Below are positions 1 to 17,989 of a stretch of 64,000 nucleotides of DNA, piece after piece. The position numbers were made by a program, and so were the translations under genes. Position 1 is the first letter of the stretch. Each line of letters opens with the position of its first letter. The notes beneath the pieces were generated by a model. It was not told where the DNA came from. It saw nothing but the letters and a program-made list of their open reading frames with translations, and made no database searches. The stretch is from Vanilla planifolia (lineage: Eukaryota > Streptophyta > Magnoliopsida > Asparagales > Orchidaceae): assembly GCA_023846275.1 (NCBI GenBank), contig JAIUJO010000083.1, forward strand, positions 501,001 to 565,000, written 5' to 3'.

Positions 1-2058
1 TGTACATGCACACACACATGCATGCATGCACATGCACACACACATCATGCACATGCACACACTTGCACACACAAGTACCCACACACAAAGTGCACATACA
101 CTCTTACATATACCCTCGTACACACATACACACATATGTAAGCAAAGGCATACACACATGCATGCACACATAACTAAATACACACACATGTATGCACACA
201 TGTACACACAAGTGCACACACACCCACAAGCATGAATGCACAACACACACAAGCATGCACACATATCCACAGACACATACGCATGTGCACAAATAAGCAT
301 AGGCACTTGGACACAAACATCCACACACACATGCTTGCATGCATAAGGAACACACAAGCAAAAACTCTTGTGCTTACACACACTTGTAGACATGCATGCA
401 AATATATACACATACAAAAAAAGACTCTCACACCCACACTCATATGTGCACATGCATGGTTGAACACTCACATAACTTGCATGCATGTATGCATCAACAT
501 GCACACACACATAAGGACAAACATGCACACAAGTACACAAACAAAAAAGCATACCAACACACATGCACACACACAAACATAGACACACAAATGCAATAAC
601 ATACAAACATGCACACACGCACCCATGTAGAACCACATACATGCACATGAACAAAAATGCACAAGAATATGCATATGCATGTATAAGCTCACACGTAAAA
701 GAACATAAGTACACACACACATGCACAAAGAAATGCATACACAATGGAAGACAAAGGTAGCAAGACATGCACATGCATGAACAAACACATGCACTAGCAT
801 ACCTAAGCACACATACAGCCACACACACTCACGGACACATGAATGCTTGCATATATATTTATGTATGATTATGCACACATTCACATGCACTCACACATGC
901 CCTTGCACATGCACACACATATACACTCATAGACACACATATGTTCACAAACACATATGCAAACACATGCATGCATACACACTTACACACAAACACACAC
1001 ACAGAAACACCAATGCACTCACCCTCAAACACACATTTGTGGTGCACACACACACACAAGCAGGCAATTTTCCACACATGCACATGCACACATTCATGAC
1101 TTGCACATAAACACACACTCATACACACATACACACACAACCAAGCATAAAAATGCACACACATGCATGAACACATAAACACACAGATAAGAACATGCAC
1201 GCACAACCATATGCACATATCCACACCCACACACATGCACCATGCATGCTTAACACACATATACATGAACACACATGCACACATGTGCACTCACACACAC
1301 AAATGCACACACATGTAGACACACATATTTACATATGGACAAAAATATAGAATCGTATGCAAACACACACACATACATGCATGCATAGATGCATAAGGAC
1401 ACATGCACACACCAACACACAAATATAAGCACACACAAATACAGACACATATGCACACACACACAAACAAAAAAAACATGCACAAGTGCATACATGAATA
1501 CATATACAAACTCACATGCACGCTCACATGCATACATATGAACACATATAGATGCATACAGACACACTTGTAGATACACAAATACACATACACAACCATG
1601 CACACATGCACACATAGACTCACATACACATACACAGACACATGCACACACATACACATATGCATATGCACACATGCACACTATAATGCATAACCACATG
1701 TACACACACACATACACATGCACACATAGCCACATGTATAGATGCAAGCACACATCCATACATAAACAAACATGCATATACACACAGACATGCATACACA
1801 TGCATGTCAAAATGCACATGTGTAAACAATGAAAAAAGCATGCATGCCCACACATACATGCATGCATACCCATGCACTCACACATACATAAAACCAAGCA
1901 CACTCACACCCTTGCATATGCAGTTTCACAAAAATACATATGCACATGGACAAATAGATAAATGCAAACATAGAGGCATGCACACATGTACACAAATATG
2001 TACAAACACATATACATGCAAGTACATACATGCACACATGCATGTGTACACACACACA

Positions 2059-2134
2059 CATGCATGCACACATATACACCTACACACACTCACACACATG
2101 CATGCACACATATACACCTACACACACGCACACA
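2059..2134. repeat. Local tandem duplication, 2 x 38 bp
   Basis: Positions 2,059-2,096 and 2,097-2,134 are the same 38-base block beginning CATGCATGCACACATATA, with a single T/G difference. The near identity stands out against the degenerate surroundings and points to a recent duplication. Confidence 0.85.
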
Positions 2135-5100
2135 CATGCATACACACACAAATTTGCACCCACAAAAACACTCATATGCACAAGTACAAGCAAGCACAAA
2201 CATAAACATAAAGGCACACACACGTGCATGCACACACATGTGTAAAAGCCACTAACACACACACATACATGCACTTCCATTGCATTCAAACACTCACTCG
2301 CACACAAATGAAAACACAAACTTGAACACACACCCATGCCCGCATACACACACATATCCACTCTCATACTGGTATGTATGCATGCACATGCATATGCACA
2401 AACACACACTTACACATGCATACACACGCATGCATAAACACACACATACAAATAGGCATGTGCACTCACGCATGCACAAACATGCACATGCACACATACA
2501 TAGACACATGCACACATGCACATAAACACACAAAAATACACACACATGGATATACACCCACAAATGTTAATGCACACACACACACATACACACACACAAA
2601 CACATGCACACACACATCCACATACACAAAAAAAACATGCAAATGTGCACACACACACATATGTAAACACATACATAGACACACCCACCTATGCAGACAG
2701 ATGCACATGCACACAAACATGCCAATGTACAGTCTCTCACACACATGAATGCACACAAACACACACACATAGATGCACATCACACACAAGAATTTACATG
2801 TCCACATAAACACACAAACGCTCACACTCAAGTACTTAAAGAAGCACATGCACATATACACATAGACACAAACTCACACAAGTGCACACACATGCATGCA
2901 GACATGTACACTAGCACACAAGCATTCACAAATACACATGCATGTTGAAACACATGCACACACACATGCATGCACAAAAGCATGTATGTGCACTCACACA
3001 CTCAAAGATATGAAAACACACCCATGAATAGAAACACACATATAGATATACACATAAGCAAGTACACACATACACACATGATACACACATGTACAGACAC
3101 ACACACAAGCACACATACATGCACAAACACACACACAAACACACACACACACATGCACATGCACACTTATAGGCACATACACATAGACCCGCACACATTC
3201 ACACATATACACACTCACCCATAACCATATACAGTCATAAACATGCACACATGTACACACATACTCACATGTCTGCATGCACAAACAGACACAAGCATGC
3301 ACGCACACATGCACACATGCACATGCATGCATCGAAACATAGATTCACACATGTGCTTATGCACACAAACACACCCAAAAACACATGAACATACAAGAAA
3401 GCAGGCATCCATGCACATGTACATGCACTCACACATGTAGATACTGACACATATACATACATGGCAAGCACATGCATTCTCATGCACACAAAATCACATT
3501 ATAGCACATACACCCACATATGCATGCATAAGTACACACGCATGCACAAACAAATGCACACATACATACACAGACTCACATACACACATATATGTGCACT
3601 CATACACACACACATGAACACACACACACATGCATATACATGCAAATACATGCACAGGCACATATGCACACACATGAGCAAATAAGCATAGACACACACA
3701 CACATGCACACACACATATACACATGATTAGTCATACACACATGCACATGTACACCAACAAACACTTGCTTACACTGACATACACAGATGCGTGCACAAA
3801 CAGATAAACTCATGCATGCACGTCTGACGACTCACACGTGCATATACAAACACATATTAGCCTATACACAAGAAAATATACATGCACCTATGCATCCATA
3901 CATGCACACAAAATGACATACATCCACAAATGCACACATGCAAACATGCACACCCTTGCACACACTCATGCATGCATACACACACACACACAGATACATG
4001 CATATGCACACAAATGGACATGCACACAATCACACACACATACATACAAACACATACAAGCATACATACATGCACCAAACATATACATGCATGTACACAA
4101 AAAGATAGATAGACATAAGAGCAAGCATAGGCATGCACAACACACAAAAGAAAACAAAAATACATGCAAACACATACAAGAACTCATAGGTGCACGTGCA
4201 CACACATACATACAAACACACACCCATACATATACACATACGTATGCACAACTCACACATGCATGCACATACATGTACACAGTCATACACATGCATGCTT
4301 ACATGCAAACATTCATATGCTCACTCACACACCAATATCATAATCACACGCACTCATGCACACACACACATGTACATAAACGTATACACACACGCACCCA
4401 CATGCACAAAAAATCACATATACACATATACACAAAATCACACATACACAAGAATATACATACACACACAAACACCCACCCACACCCAAACACAAACATC
4501 CACAAAGATACTCAGGCACACATACACATCCATAAAAATGCACAAACAAACATGCACACACACTCGCATACACACATGCATATGCACAAGCAAACGTACT
4601 TACATGTACACACACTTAAATGCACCAGCATGCACATACAGGCATGCATATGCAACCCACACATAGACACACATGCACATGCATGTGCATGAATAGATGC
4701 ACAAATACCTATAATCACACACACATGTGTACAATTAGCACACACATATACACACACAAACATGCACAGATACACTCACACATGCATAAGTGCACACAAA
4801 TGCTTGCACACATATAAAGAAATGGTTGCACTTGCTCAAACAAACATCTACACACACACACATATATGCACATGCTCACACATTCACCCAGACATGCATA
4901 CCTAAACACATTAACACATGCACACACAGTTCACACACATATGCACACAACCACACATGTGCACAAACAAACACATATGCAAACATACATGCACACACAC
5001 ACACACACACATGTACGCACATGCATATACACTCACAAACGCCCACCAACCCACACATCATGCACATGGATGCATGCATAAGCAAGCATACACATGCATG

Positions 5101-8100
5101 CATATATGCACACATGCTCAAACTCATGTGCACAAGTAGGTGCCCACACACACAAGAACATGCAAACATAAAAATACATGCACATGTTTAACCAAACTCA
5201 CACACACACATATACACATACACCCACACACACACCCATACATATACACACTAATGCACACATGCACATGCACACACACACACACAAACAAATGCACACA
5301 CACTCAGATGTACACATATGGTTATGCACATGCACACACATGCACACACAAGCACACACATGCACACATGCTTGAATGTATGTGTGCGAACAAGCACCCA
5401 CACACACAAGAATACACGAACACACAATATAGCCAAACACATGTACACACATACATGCACATCCACACACACAAACATTTGCACACACACATAGACATTC
5501 AAGCTCAGACACACATACATATGTGCATACAGAGGCACACACGCATATATGCACAAAAGCACACACATGCAATACACACACACATGCACACAAATACAAA
5601 CACAAAGACAAACACATGCATGCAAGCATGCACAAACCCACACACACACACACACATACACATACATAGAATCACGCATGCATACACATACACATCTGCA
5701 CACACATGTGCAAACTCTCTCACACATGCAGACACAAATAAACAAGCTTGGACATGCATAGTGATATTAACATATGCACATGCACTTGCAGGCACATACA
5801 CATACTAGCATTTATAGGAAAACAGACATAAAATAGCACAAGCACACACACATGTAAACCCATGCTTGCATACACACACACATGAACACAAACATGCTCA
5901 TACACTCAAACATGCATGTAGACCCACACACGCATGCAGACACAAAAAGCATGCATGCACAAACACATGTGCATGCACATGAACACTTAAAAAGGTACAC
6001 ATGCATTGGCATGTACACACACACATGCACACATACCAATGCATGCACACATACACAAACAAATGCATAAATACTCATATGGACACACAAACATGCACTC
6101 ACAGACACACAGACATAAGCATGAACTCAAACAATTGCATGTGATTGAACACACCATAAACTCACAAACATAAACAAATATACATGTAGACACAAACATA
6201 CACACACATTCACATAGACATATTTATGGATAGACATATACAAATACACACACACACGACCATAGAATCATGAATAGACACACATACAAAAATGCATGCA
6301 TACACATATGCACACACACATACACATGCACAAATACACGCACACACATATGCACACATACGTACCCACTCATGTATATACACTAACATGCACACACATC
6401 TCACACAAACATTCACACACAGAGTTACACATATTCACACACACACATATACACACATGAGCACACCAATGCATGTATCACAGAAGCACAAAAAGACAAC
6501 ATACATGCACACTTACATATACAAACTCAGGCACACTCACACACATACACACACACACATGTGCATGCTTACACATAAACACACAAATGCATGCACACAT
6601 ACATGTATGGACTCACAGGCACAAACACAAAGACAAACACATATGCCCACATACATTCATACACATACACATAAATACATACAAACACATGCTCAGCACC
6701 ACACATATACATGCACACACACACATACACATGCAAACAAACACAAACACAAACACACACATAAACACACAAAAGCATGCTTGCAAGCACATACATATGC
6801 AAGCACATGTGCATGCACTAGTAAAAACACACACACACATATGTGGATACACACATGCAAGTGCATAGCTACCCACACACACAAGCACATGCACGTGCAC
6901 ACACACCCACAAACAAACACAAGTACATATGAATACATAGACAACATATGAGCATGTGTGCAACTGCTTAATCATGTACACATCTGTACACACACATGCA
7001 TGAACACACATACACACATGCATGCACCCTATCATGCACACACATGCATCCTCTCAGACACACATAAATGTGCACACATGCATACATAACTCATATGCAT
7101 GTACAAACATCGATGTGCATATAGACACACCCATGCACATAGCACACATGCCTCTCAAAAAAACATACACACACAAACATGCAAGCAAGTATGATCATGA
7201 CACCCACATGTATGTACACACATGATCATGCACAGAAAAACATGCATTTACACTAGCACCCACACATGCACATCCACCTGCACCCCAACGTGCACATACA
7301 CACATGCACACATGCTCACAAACACACACATAAGCAGATGCAAGCACAAACAAATATAATCATTTGCATGCACACATGCACAAACACACATATGCACAAT
7401 CACACACATGCACAAACACACATGTAGACACATGCACAATCACACATATGCACATGCACACATACACACACATGCACTCATGCACACACAGGCACATACG
7501 CATGCACTCATGCTTATACACACACAAGTGCAAACAAACAAACACCTTCACACACCTACATAGACAAATACATATGCATGTGCACCAATGTAGACATACA
7601 TGTGCCCACATGCACTCTCACAAACACACACACATGTACATATGCACACATGCATACATAGACATAAACACTTTCACACCCATAAAGCACACACATACAC
7701 ACATGCATATGTATGTAGACACATAAACATAGAGGTTCACAGAGCAATGTGGATAGTAACACACATACACTCACACACACATATGTTCAAGCACACACAC
7801 ACACACATTGAGAAACATAGAAACATGTAAACACACAAACAAGCACACATACATATGCACACATGCACACAAACCCATACCCATACACATGCAAATGCAT
7901 ATACCTGCACAACACTCTCACATAAATACTCACATGAGTGTGCATATACAAACACCTGTGCATGCACACATGCACCTACTCATATACACATAGATGTAGA
8001 CACATATATAGATAGACACACACTCACACACACATATGCACATGAACAGACACATATGCACATATGCATACATGCACCCACATGCACACAAGCACACATG

Positions 8101-11100
8101 CGCACACATGCACAAACACACACACACACGCACATCCACACACACCAAGATAAACACACACACATGCATACATAGGCATGTATAGACATGCACATTGATG
8201 CATGAGTATACACACACAGTGTGCATGCCTACATGCACACACTTACATGTGCATACATATATGGCACACTAATAGAAAAATACCCACATACACATGCACA
8301 CACACATGTCTACATATGAACACATGTGCACGAGTGAGCACGCACTCATCCTCCCACACACAAGCATAGAAACACAAACACATGCACACATACACACACA
8401 CCTACACACACACACACACCAACAAACACACACACACACACATACACATACAAACACTCACACACTTACACACATGGATGTAACTTGGAAAAGCATACAC
8501 ATGCACACAAACACACCAATAATCACACATAAGAATAAGCACAAGCACACAAACACGTGTATGAATAGATGCTCATACAAATATGCAGATGTATACATGC
8601 ACACACATGCACATGTATACACATACACATGCACACACACAAATACATGCACACGCTTGTACAAACACACATGCGCACGCATACATGTGCACACATATAG
8701 GCATACAAGTATACACACTTGAAATGCACACACACACACACATACACTCATGCATATACACACACTCACATAAGAATGCACAAACATGTGCAGGAACACA
8801 TAGACATGCACACATGCACAAATGCACATACATTCACACACACACACGCCTACACACATTGATGCACACAAGTAGACACATATACTTGTGCATGCATTCA
8901 CACTACACACACATAGGTATACATAGACACACATGCACACACACACACACACACTCACACACATGCACATGCACATATGTACACATATATACACACAAAC
9001 AAAGTCACTCATGCTCACACACACATATATGCACACATGCATACATGCACACACTCACAATAACACATCCAGACACATACACAAATACCCTCATGCACAT
9101 ACAAATACACAGACTGACCCATGTTGGTACACACATTTGCAAACATGAACCCACACACATGCACAAATACATACACACACACACACATATGCACACACAC
9201 ATGCATATACACATACACACCCCTATGCACTCACATGCATATTTACCCATAAGCACAAATGTATGCACACAAACATACAAACACATATGTACACACATAC
9301 AAAATTATACGTATGCACATGCATGTGCTTAATAACCACATAAACATGCACATATAGACATGTACACACACTCACACACTTTGGAACACGCATGCACATG
9401 CACACACACACACACACAATCACATGAACACACACACATTTATAGACAAACAAGCATACAAACATGTGCTTAAGTGTACACACACACACATTCCTACACG
9501 CACATGCATGGACAAGTGCACACATAAAGCATACAACTACCCACACGCGACCACTTGGTTGCTAGCACACAGTCATATGAACACATAAACATACACACAC
9601 ACCCACAGACATACTAACATGCACACACAAATGCCCACACTAATAACAACATGTGCATGCATGCTTACAAAAACACTAATGCTTGGACACAAGCACACAT
9701 GGACATACTCACACATATAAGCACACACATATGCATGCATGTGATGCACTTGTGCACACAAACATGCATGTGCATAAAGATGTGCACACACACAAACAAA
9801 ACATACACACAAACACATAGAAATACATGCACACACAAACATACATAAGCACATGCAAAGAAATTTATACATAAACACGCATACACACATGCTCACACAC
9901 ATGCAGAAAAACACACATAAACATATATATGTAGGCACACACACATGACCATGCATATGCATGTACACACACACATATGTGCATGTGCACATGCAGACAC
10001 ATACACACACTTACATGCACATGCATGCATGTGTTCAAACACCTAAACATAAGCAAATACACACACATGTACACCCATGCACACACAAATACACCCACAC
10101 AAATATGAGTGCACGCACTCATGCACAAGCATACACATATATACTCAGATACATATACTTACATAGACATGAACACACACATAGATGCAAGCAAGCATGC
10201 AGACATTCACACACATATGCATGTGCACATATGGACACACAAAAACACACACACATGACCATAAGTTCAAAAACATAAACATGCATGCAAATACATATGC
10301 ACATACAAGTACACCCACATAGACACATGCACATGCACATTTGTACTCATGCACACACACACACACACACACTAATCCACAAGAAAACACTCACATGCAT
10401 ACATGCACATAAACACACACATGTACACACATGCACATGCTCACATACTGATGCACACACATGCACACACTCACACTCACACGCATAAGAATGCATATGC
10501 ACACATGTATGGGCATGCACACATGCCCACGTGGACACACACATACACATGTACTCATACTTAATGGTACACACACATGCCCAAATACATTCGTACACAC
10601 ATTCATGAACATATCCACATGCACACATGCTTGCAAATACTCATAGACTCATTAATGCACAAGCATGAATGCACACTTACACATGCATACACAAATGCAC
10701 AAACACATGCACATACAAATACATACACTCATACACACATGCACATGCACACACAAACACACCCACACACAGATACAAATGCACAAATATATGCACACAC
10801 ATGTAGACACAAGCACAAACTTGTACATAGACCTGCACCCACATATACAAACACACACACATATAAAGGCACACAGATATAGACATCTACACATGCATAA
10901 CACTCACACATATTAGCACAAAAATTGAAAAAACCACACATGTGCACACCTACACACATACAAATAAGCACACACACACACGTACACACTCACCCACATG
11001 AATTCAAAAACACATACATATGCGTGCATGCATACGTGCACAAGTACACACATGCACACACTCATGCACATGTGATGGACTCATACACACTTGCACATGC

Positions 11101-14100
11101 AACACACACACATGCACAAACTCAAATATGCACATACACACACAAGCACATAAACTCATACTGGCACACATGCTTAAGCACTTATGTGTAATGCACACAC
11201 TCATGCAGGCACATAAAAACCCACACATACCCCACAGACAAACCTGAACATGAACACATACCTACGTTTGCATCACACACACACACACACATGTGCATGT
11301 CTATGCACACACATGCATATACAAACACCCACACACAGTTTACCCCCATGCATTCATATAGACATACAAACCCAAACACACGTACACACACATAGGTGCA
11401 CATACACATGTACTCACATGCACATACATGTAGATACAGACAAACATGTATACACACATATGTGTACAACAACACACACATGGACAAGCATGCACACACA
11501 CACAACAGAAAAAGGAACAATTATGCATACACATTCATACACTTATGCAACCAAACAGACAAGCACACACTAAAACACACATATTCGTGCACTCATACTC
11601 ATGCACATGTACACACACACACATACATAACCCCTCACACACATGCATGCATGCATAACACACAAACTTGAAAACAAATGTATCAACACAGGCACACACA
11701 TGCACATGAACACAAACTCACACATGTGCATAAGCACATGCACATGTGCCCACACACAAAAAAACACAAGCATACACACATGCACACAAATGCACACAAA
11801 CATTCAATAACACATGCACCCACCCAAACACATAAGCCCACAAATAAACATGCACAAACACACTCAGGAATAGAACCACACACACCCACATGCACACATA
11901 CATGCACACATGAACATGCTCGCACACATATAAAGCACATGCACACTAATATATATGCACAAATTTGTATGCACACATAAACATATTCACACCTGGACAC
12001 AATTGTATGCACTAACATGTACATGCAGATACACATAAACAACCACACAAACACATATGCATATGTACACATGCAAACGCATGCACATAAATAGACACTC
12101 TCATGAAAAGGCATACATGTATTTGTGCATGAACACACACGTGTGCACCCATATGCATAGACATGCATGCATACAAGTACATAGAAATGCACACACACAT
12201 GCACATGCATACTTGCACTTACACATGCATGCACGTGAACATTCACACGTGCACACCACACACACACACATGCACACACAACACACATAAAAAATGCTTA
12301 CACACACACATGTGCAGATGCATGCAAACAAATACAAACACAAACACATGAACACACAGGCATGCACACATATACAAAAACAAACACAAATACAAACACA
12401 AACCAACATATGCTCATGTGGATAGATGCACCCAAATCCATGAACACACATATGCATAAACACACACACACACTCACACATGTGCACAAATGCTCAGACA
12501 TACATACATGCTTATACACACATGCACACATACACATGCATGCATGTACACACATATGCACATGCTTGCAGCTACACACACAAACACATGCATGCACATA
12601 CATGCACATGCACACAAAAATACAAAAACACAAGGATGCCTACAAATAGTCACGTACACATACACACATGTGTGTGATTTTGCACATGCATACACACAAA
12701 TAGTTAACATATAGACATAATCATACACATGCATGCACACACACACACACATAGGCACAAACACATGTACACATGCACAAGCACACACGCACACACACAC
12801 ATACACGTACAAAGACACATGCACACTACCATACACACAAGTACTCACACACACAAACACACAAACACTCAAAGATGCATGCACAAGCATGCACACACAC
12901 ACACACACAACTACACAGACCAACATATAAGCATGCACACCAGCACACACATGCAACCATTTGAACACACACTCATGGCCATGCACACACACATGTACAC
13001 ACACAGATACACACACAAAAATCTAAACACACACACACACACCCACACATGCATATGACCATGCATGTACAAACACACACACACATACATACGCACTTGC
13101 ACGTACAAACACGCACACACACATGCATACACACTTTTATGTCAAATACACACACATATACACATACACTTGCACACACACACACACATTCACACATGCA
13201 TGTAGGTAGATACAAACACTTGCACACAAACACACATGCAAATAAACAAACATATGCACCCACACGCACATACAAGCACACATGTACACATGACATGCAC
13301 TCACATGCTTACATGCACAATAACTCATATACAAGTATAAAAATGCATGCATGCACACACATGCATACACATACATACATGTGCATGTACACTTGCACAC
13401 AAAAACACACACTTGCATGTAGTAGCAACCACACACACACAAGCACACATACATACGAATGCAAACACATACAAATGCGTGCACACACATGTTCACAAAT
13501 ACACATGCATAAAAACAACACTTATACAAACACACACACATCCACATGCATGCTTGCACACAAGCTCATAGGCACAAAGATGCATGCATGCACACATAGG
13601 CATGCACATGCACACACACATGCATGAACTCACATGAACACACACATACATTCATAAACGTGTGCACACATACATGCAAACACATGTACAAAAACACATA
13701 TACACACGCACATGTGCAAACATGCACACACCAACACACTTCACACACAAAAACATGCTTGAATAATTGCACAACATGCACACATGAATGCACCTGCACA
13801 CCCACATACACATAAGCACATACACGAACATGTATATAAAGACATACACACATACAACCATACACACCCATACACAAACACCTAAATAATTGTTGACATA
13901 TGCACATGCATACACGCATGCACAAACACATATATATTCATGCACAAGCACACACACACACACACACGTGCGTGCACACACCCACATAGGCACATGCACA
14001 TATAATGTACACATATGGAAGAATGCACACACACAAACATACATATGAACACACATGCTAAGATACTCATGCACATACACCCACAGACATGTGCACACAT

Positions 14101-17100
14101 ACAAGAACGCACACACACACACATGCAAACACACGTACACATGCATAAGAACACCTACACTTGCATTAAAGCACCAACACACACATGCACACACCTACCC
14201 ACACCAACACACAAATGTACACATGGACATGAACATATTTGCTTATGTGTAAGTAGACCTATGAACACAAATACTCACATTTACACATACACTATCCAAC
14301 ACACACATGCATATACACACATATAAAGAAATAGACATATACACACACATATGCCATACAAGTAAGCAAACAACACATGCACACACAAACATGCACATAC
14401 ACACACACAAACATAAATACATATGCATTTTTACACAAACACATGCACACAAACACACACACACAAATATATAAAAAAATAAGTAGACATGCACACACAC
14501 ACCTACACAAACTCAAAAAAGTACACACACATAGACATGCAAACACAATCACACACGTACATACACAATCACACAAACACATGCATACACCTACACACAC
14601 ATCCAAAAATGCAAATGCACATGTGCACACAAAAATGTAGACACATATGTATGCACACAAACATGCAAATGTTCATGCACTCACAAATACATGCACACAA
14701 TGACACTTGAATATAAGCACACATGTGTATAGCACAATAAAACATGTATGTACATCTATGCACACAAACACACATAAACATGCACACACAGACACACACC
14801 CACATGAATACACACAAACATGTTGACATTCATATATGCATAGACACACATGCACAAAAACACACGCAAACAGACACAAACATGCACACACATATGACAC
14901 ATTAACACATGCACACATGCACTCATAAATGCCACATATGTGTGCATTCATGCATGCTTGCACATGCACGTACACATAGGCACAAACACAAACACACACT
15001 CATACATATCAACATACACCCATGTACACACATATATGAATGCACACAGACTTAAAAGCACATAAATGTAAACACGTATGCACATACAACTCATGAACAC
15101 ATGCACACACCCATATACGTGCGCACACACACGCACACATGAATGTACAAAAATGAACCAGCTTGCATGCATGCATAAATGCATAAGTGCGCAAACACAC
15201 ACACATATAGACTTGCATGCACATAACCACAAACATGCACGCATGTACACAAACGTATACAATGCACACACATAAACACATGCACACGTACACACACATG
15301 CACACACACAAACACAAACACATGCATGCACAAATAGACACATGTAGATAAACATGCATGCATGCATACATATAGACATAAGCACACACACACATGAAAA
15401 AAATATTAGTATACATACACATAGACATGCACATATGTCAACACAAAAATTCACACATGAACACACACACATGCAAGCACATACACATGCATATGCACAA
15501 AGTCATGCATACATGGATGCATGCATACATAGGCACACACACTCTCATGAACAAAAATATGCATGCACACTCATGCTCACAAACTCATTCACATACAAAC
15601 CTACTCAAATACACTTAACAGATGCATGTATACATAAATACACCCACATCCATGCACTAACACAAATGCACATAAGATAACAAGCAAACAAGCAAACATA
15701 AGAATACACATGCATATGCATATGCATATACACTCAAACATACACACACACATATGCATGCACACACACACACATGTACACATAAACATACACATATGCA
15801 TAAGCATATACATATAAATGCACACAAGCATGCATATATGTACAAACATGTACTCACATATACACATAGATGCACGTGCAAATTTAGACATGCATGCACA
15901 CACAAACATGAACACACAAGCACTCAAACATACAAACATATGCATATGCACACACAAAGGCACACAAACATTGATGCACACACATGATGATCTACACACA
16001 CAAATGCATGTACACATGCACACACATACACAAATAACCACATGCCACACACAAGCACACGTGCACAGACACACATAAATACACATGTTTGTACACACAT
16101 GCACATAAAAATATGATTAGGTACACATACATATACACACCTACACACACATATAGACACACTTTAGATAGGCATACATGCACACACACACACACACATT
16201 CTTACATAAGTAGATAAACACACACATTCACACATGAACACATGCACATATGGATAACACACACATACACATGCCCACACATGCATAAATACTTGAACAT
16301 ACACATAATCACACACATGCACACACACACAAAAAACAAGCTTTCACAAATGCATGCACATAAAAACAAGCACACACACTTGCACATGCACAAGGGGATG
16401 CACACATATGTAGTCACATACACACACACGCAAGCACACCCATGCACCCAAACATACACACACATGCACACCTACATACACACACGCATACAGAGACACA
16501 TGAACACAAAAAAGCACACTCACACACACACATTAATGCAAACACACACATGTCAATGTGCACACATAAACACACATGCAACAACATGTATACACACACA
16601 TACATGTGAATAAAATCATTCACACACACACATGAACATACAAACGTGCTCATGCATACGTAGACACACACATGAGAATGTGCACATACACAAACACACA
16701 CACATGCACACACAAATATGCATTAAAAAATGCATGCATTTACACATGGATGAATGCACATACACACACACACAAACAGACACACACACCTTATAGAAGC
16801 AAACAAATACACACGCACACACGCATGCATGCATGGACACACATGTATGTATGCACATATGCACACACACACACACATGCACTCACCTACACACGCACTT
16901 AAACATGCACACAAGGACCACACACATATACATAGATGTGCACTCTCACACACAAAACTATAAAAACATGCGCATAAATACACACACACACACACATAAA
17001 AAGCAAACACATGCATGCACACAAGCACATGCACACACGTACACACGTACATGCACACACTCACATGCATACATAGGCACACACACACATACATATAAAA

Positions 17101-17989
17101 ATGCAAAATTAACATACATGCAAGTACACATAGACATAGAGGCACACTAATATGTATGCACCCACAAACAAACACAAATATGCATGCATCCACACACACA
17201 CACACACGAATGTACATGCATAAAATAGGTGCACACACATGCAAGTGTACACATACACCCACCCATACATATGAAAACATAGATGCATGCACCCACACAC
17301 ACATAAATGTGCACACTTGTGTGCTTACCCCCCACATGTACGTGTGCATGCATGTACACACACATGCATGCAAGCACACATGCATGCACATACACACACA
17401 CCCACAAACATACACTACTCAATACATACATGCATGTGCTCAGCCAGATAGAAGTATACTTGATCCACATGCACACACTTGAATACGTGCAGAAATGCAC
17501 AATAATACACATATGCATACACACACTTGCATGCGCACACATGCATATACACATTCATGCTCACACATATACACACACACACATATAAGCATGCAAGCTG
17601 ATGCATGCACAACACACACATGCACAAATGCAAACATGTGCATGCTAACACACAAACACAAGCACACAAAAACATGCATACACACTCATGTATAAATGAA
17701 TACATGCACACACATGCACATTTAGGCTTGTACACATAGGCACGCACATGCTTATACACAAATATGCACACAAACATACATGCAAACATGGGCACATGCA
17801 TATGCACATGCACACAAAAACATACATAAATAGAAACACACATGACTTACACACATAAACACAAACATGCATTAACACCTACATAGACATACAAGTTTGT
17901 ATGTGCACCCTTACAACACAACAACATATGTAAACACACACACACACATGCACACATGAACATGCACAGATGCATGCACATAAAAGCAC

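Noticed and set aside
1250-1903. Cys/Val/Met-rich open frame on the - strand as a cysteine-rich secreted protein
   Set aside because: It is the reverse strand of the same repeat (TGTGTGCATG read as codons), and overlapping frames look alike. No spaced cysteine framework beyond the repeat.
3838-4692. Longest open frame in the window (284 codons, + strand) as a His/Thr-rich protein gene
   Set aside because: It reads the CA-rich repeat; similar frames exist in several frames on both strands. No domain, signal or codon bias. Stop absence follows from purine-pyrimidine alternation.
9540-9580. Small non-repetitive island (CGACCACTTGGTTGCTAGC)
   Set aside because: Too short to assign a function; likely substitution noise in the CA-rich array.
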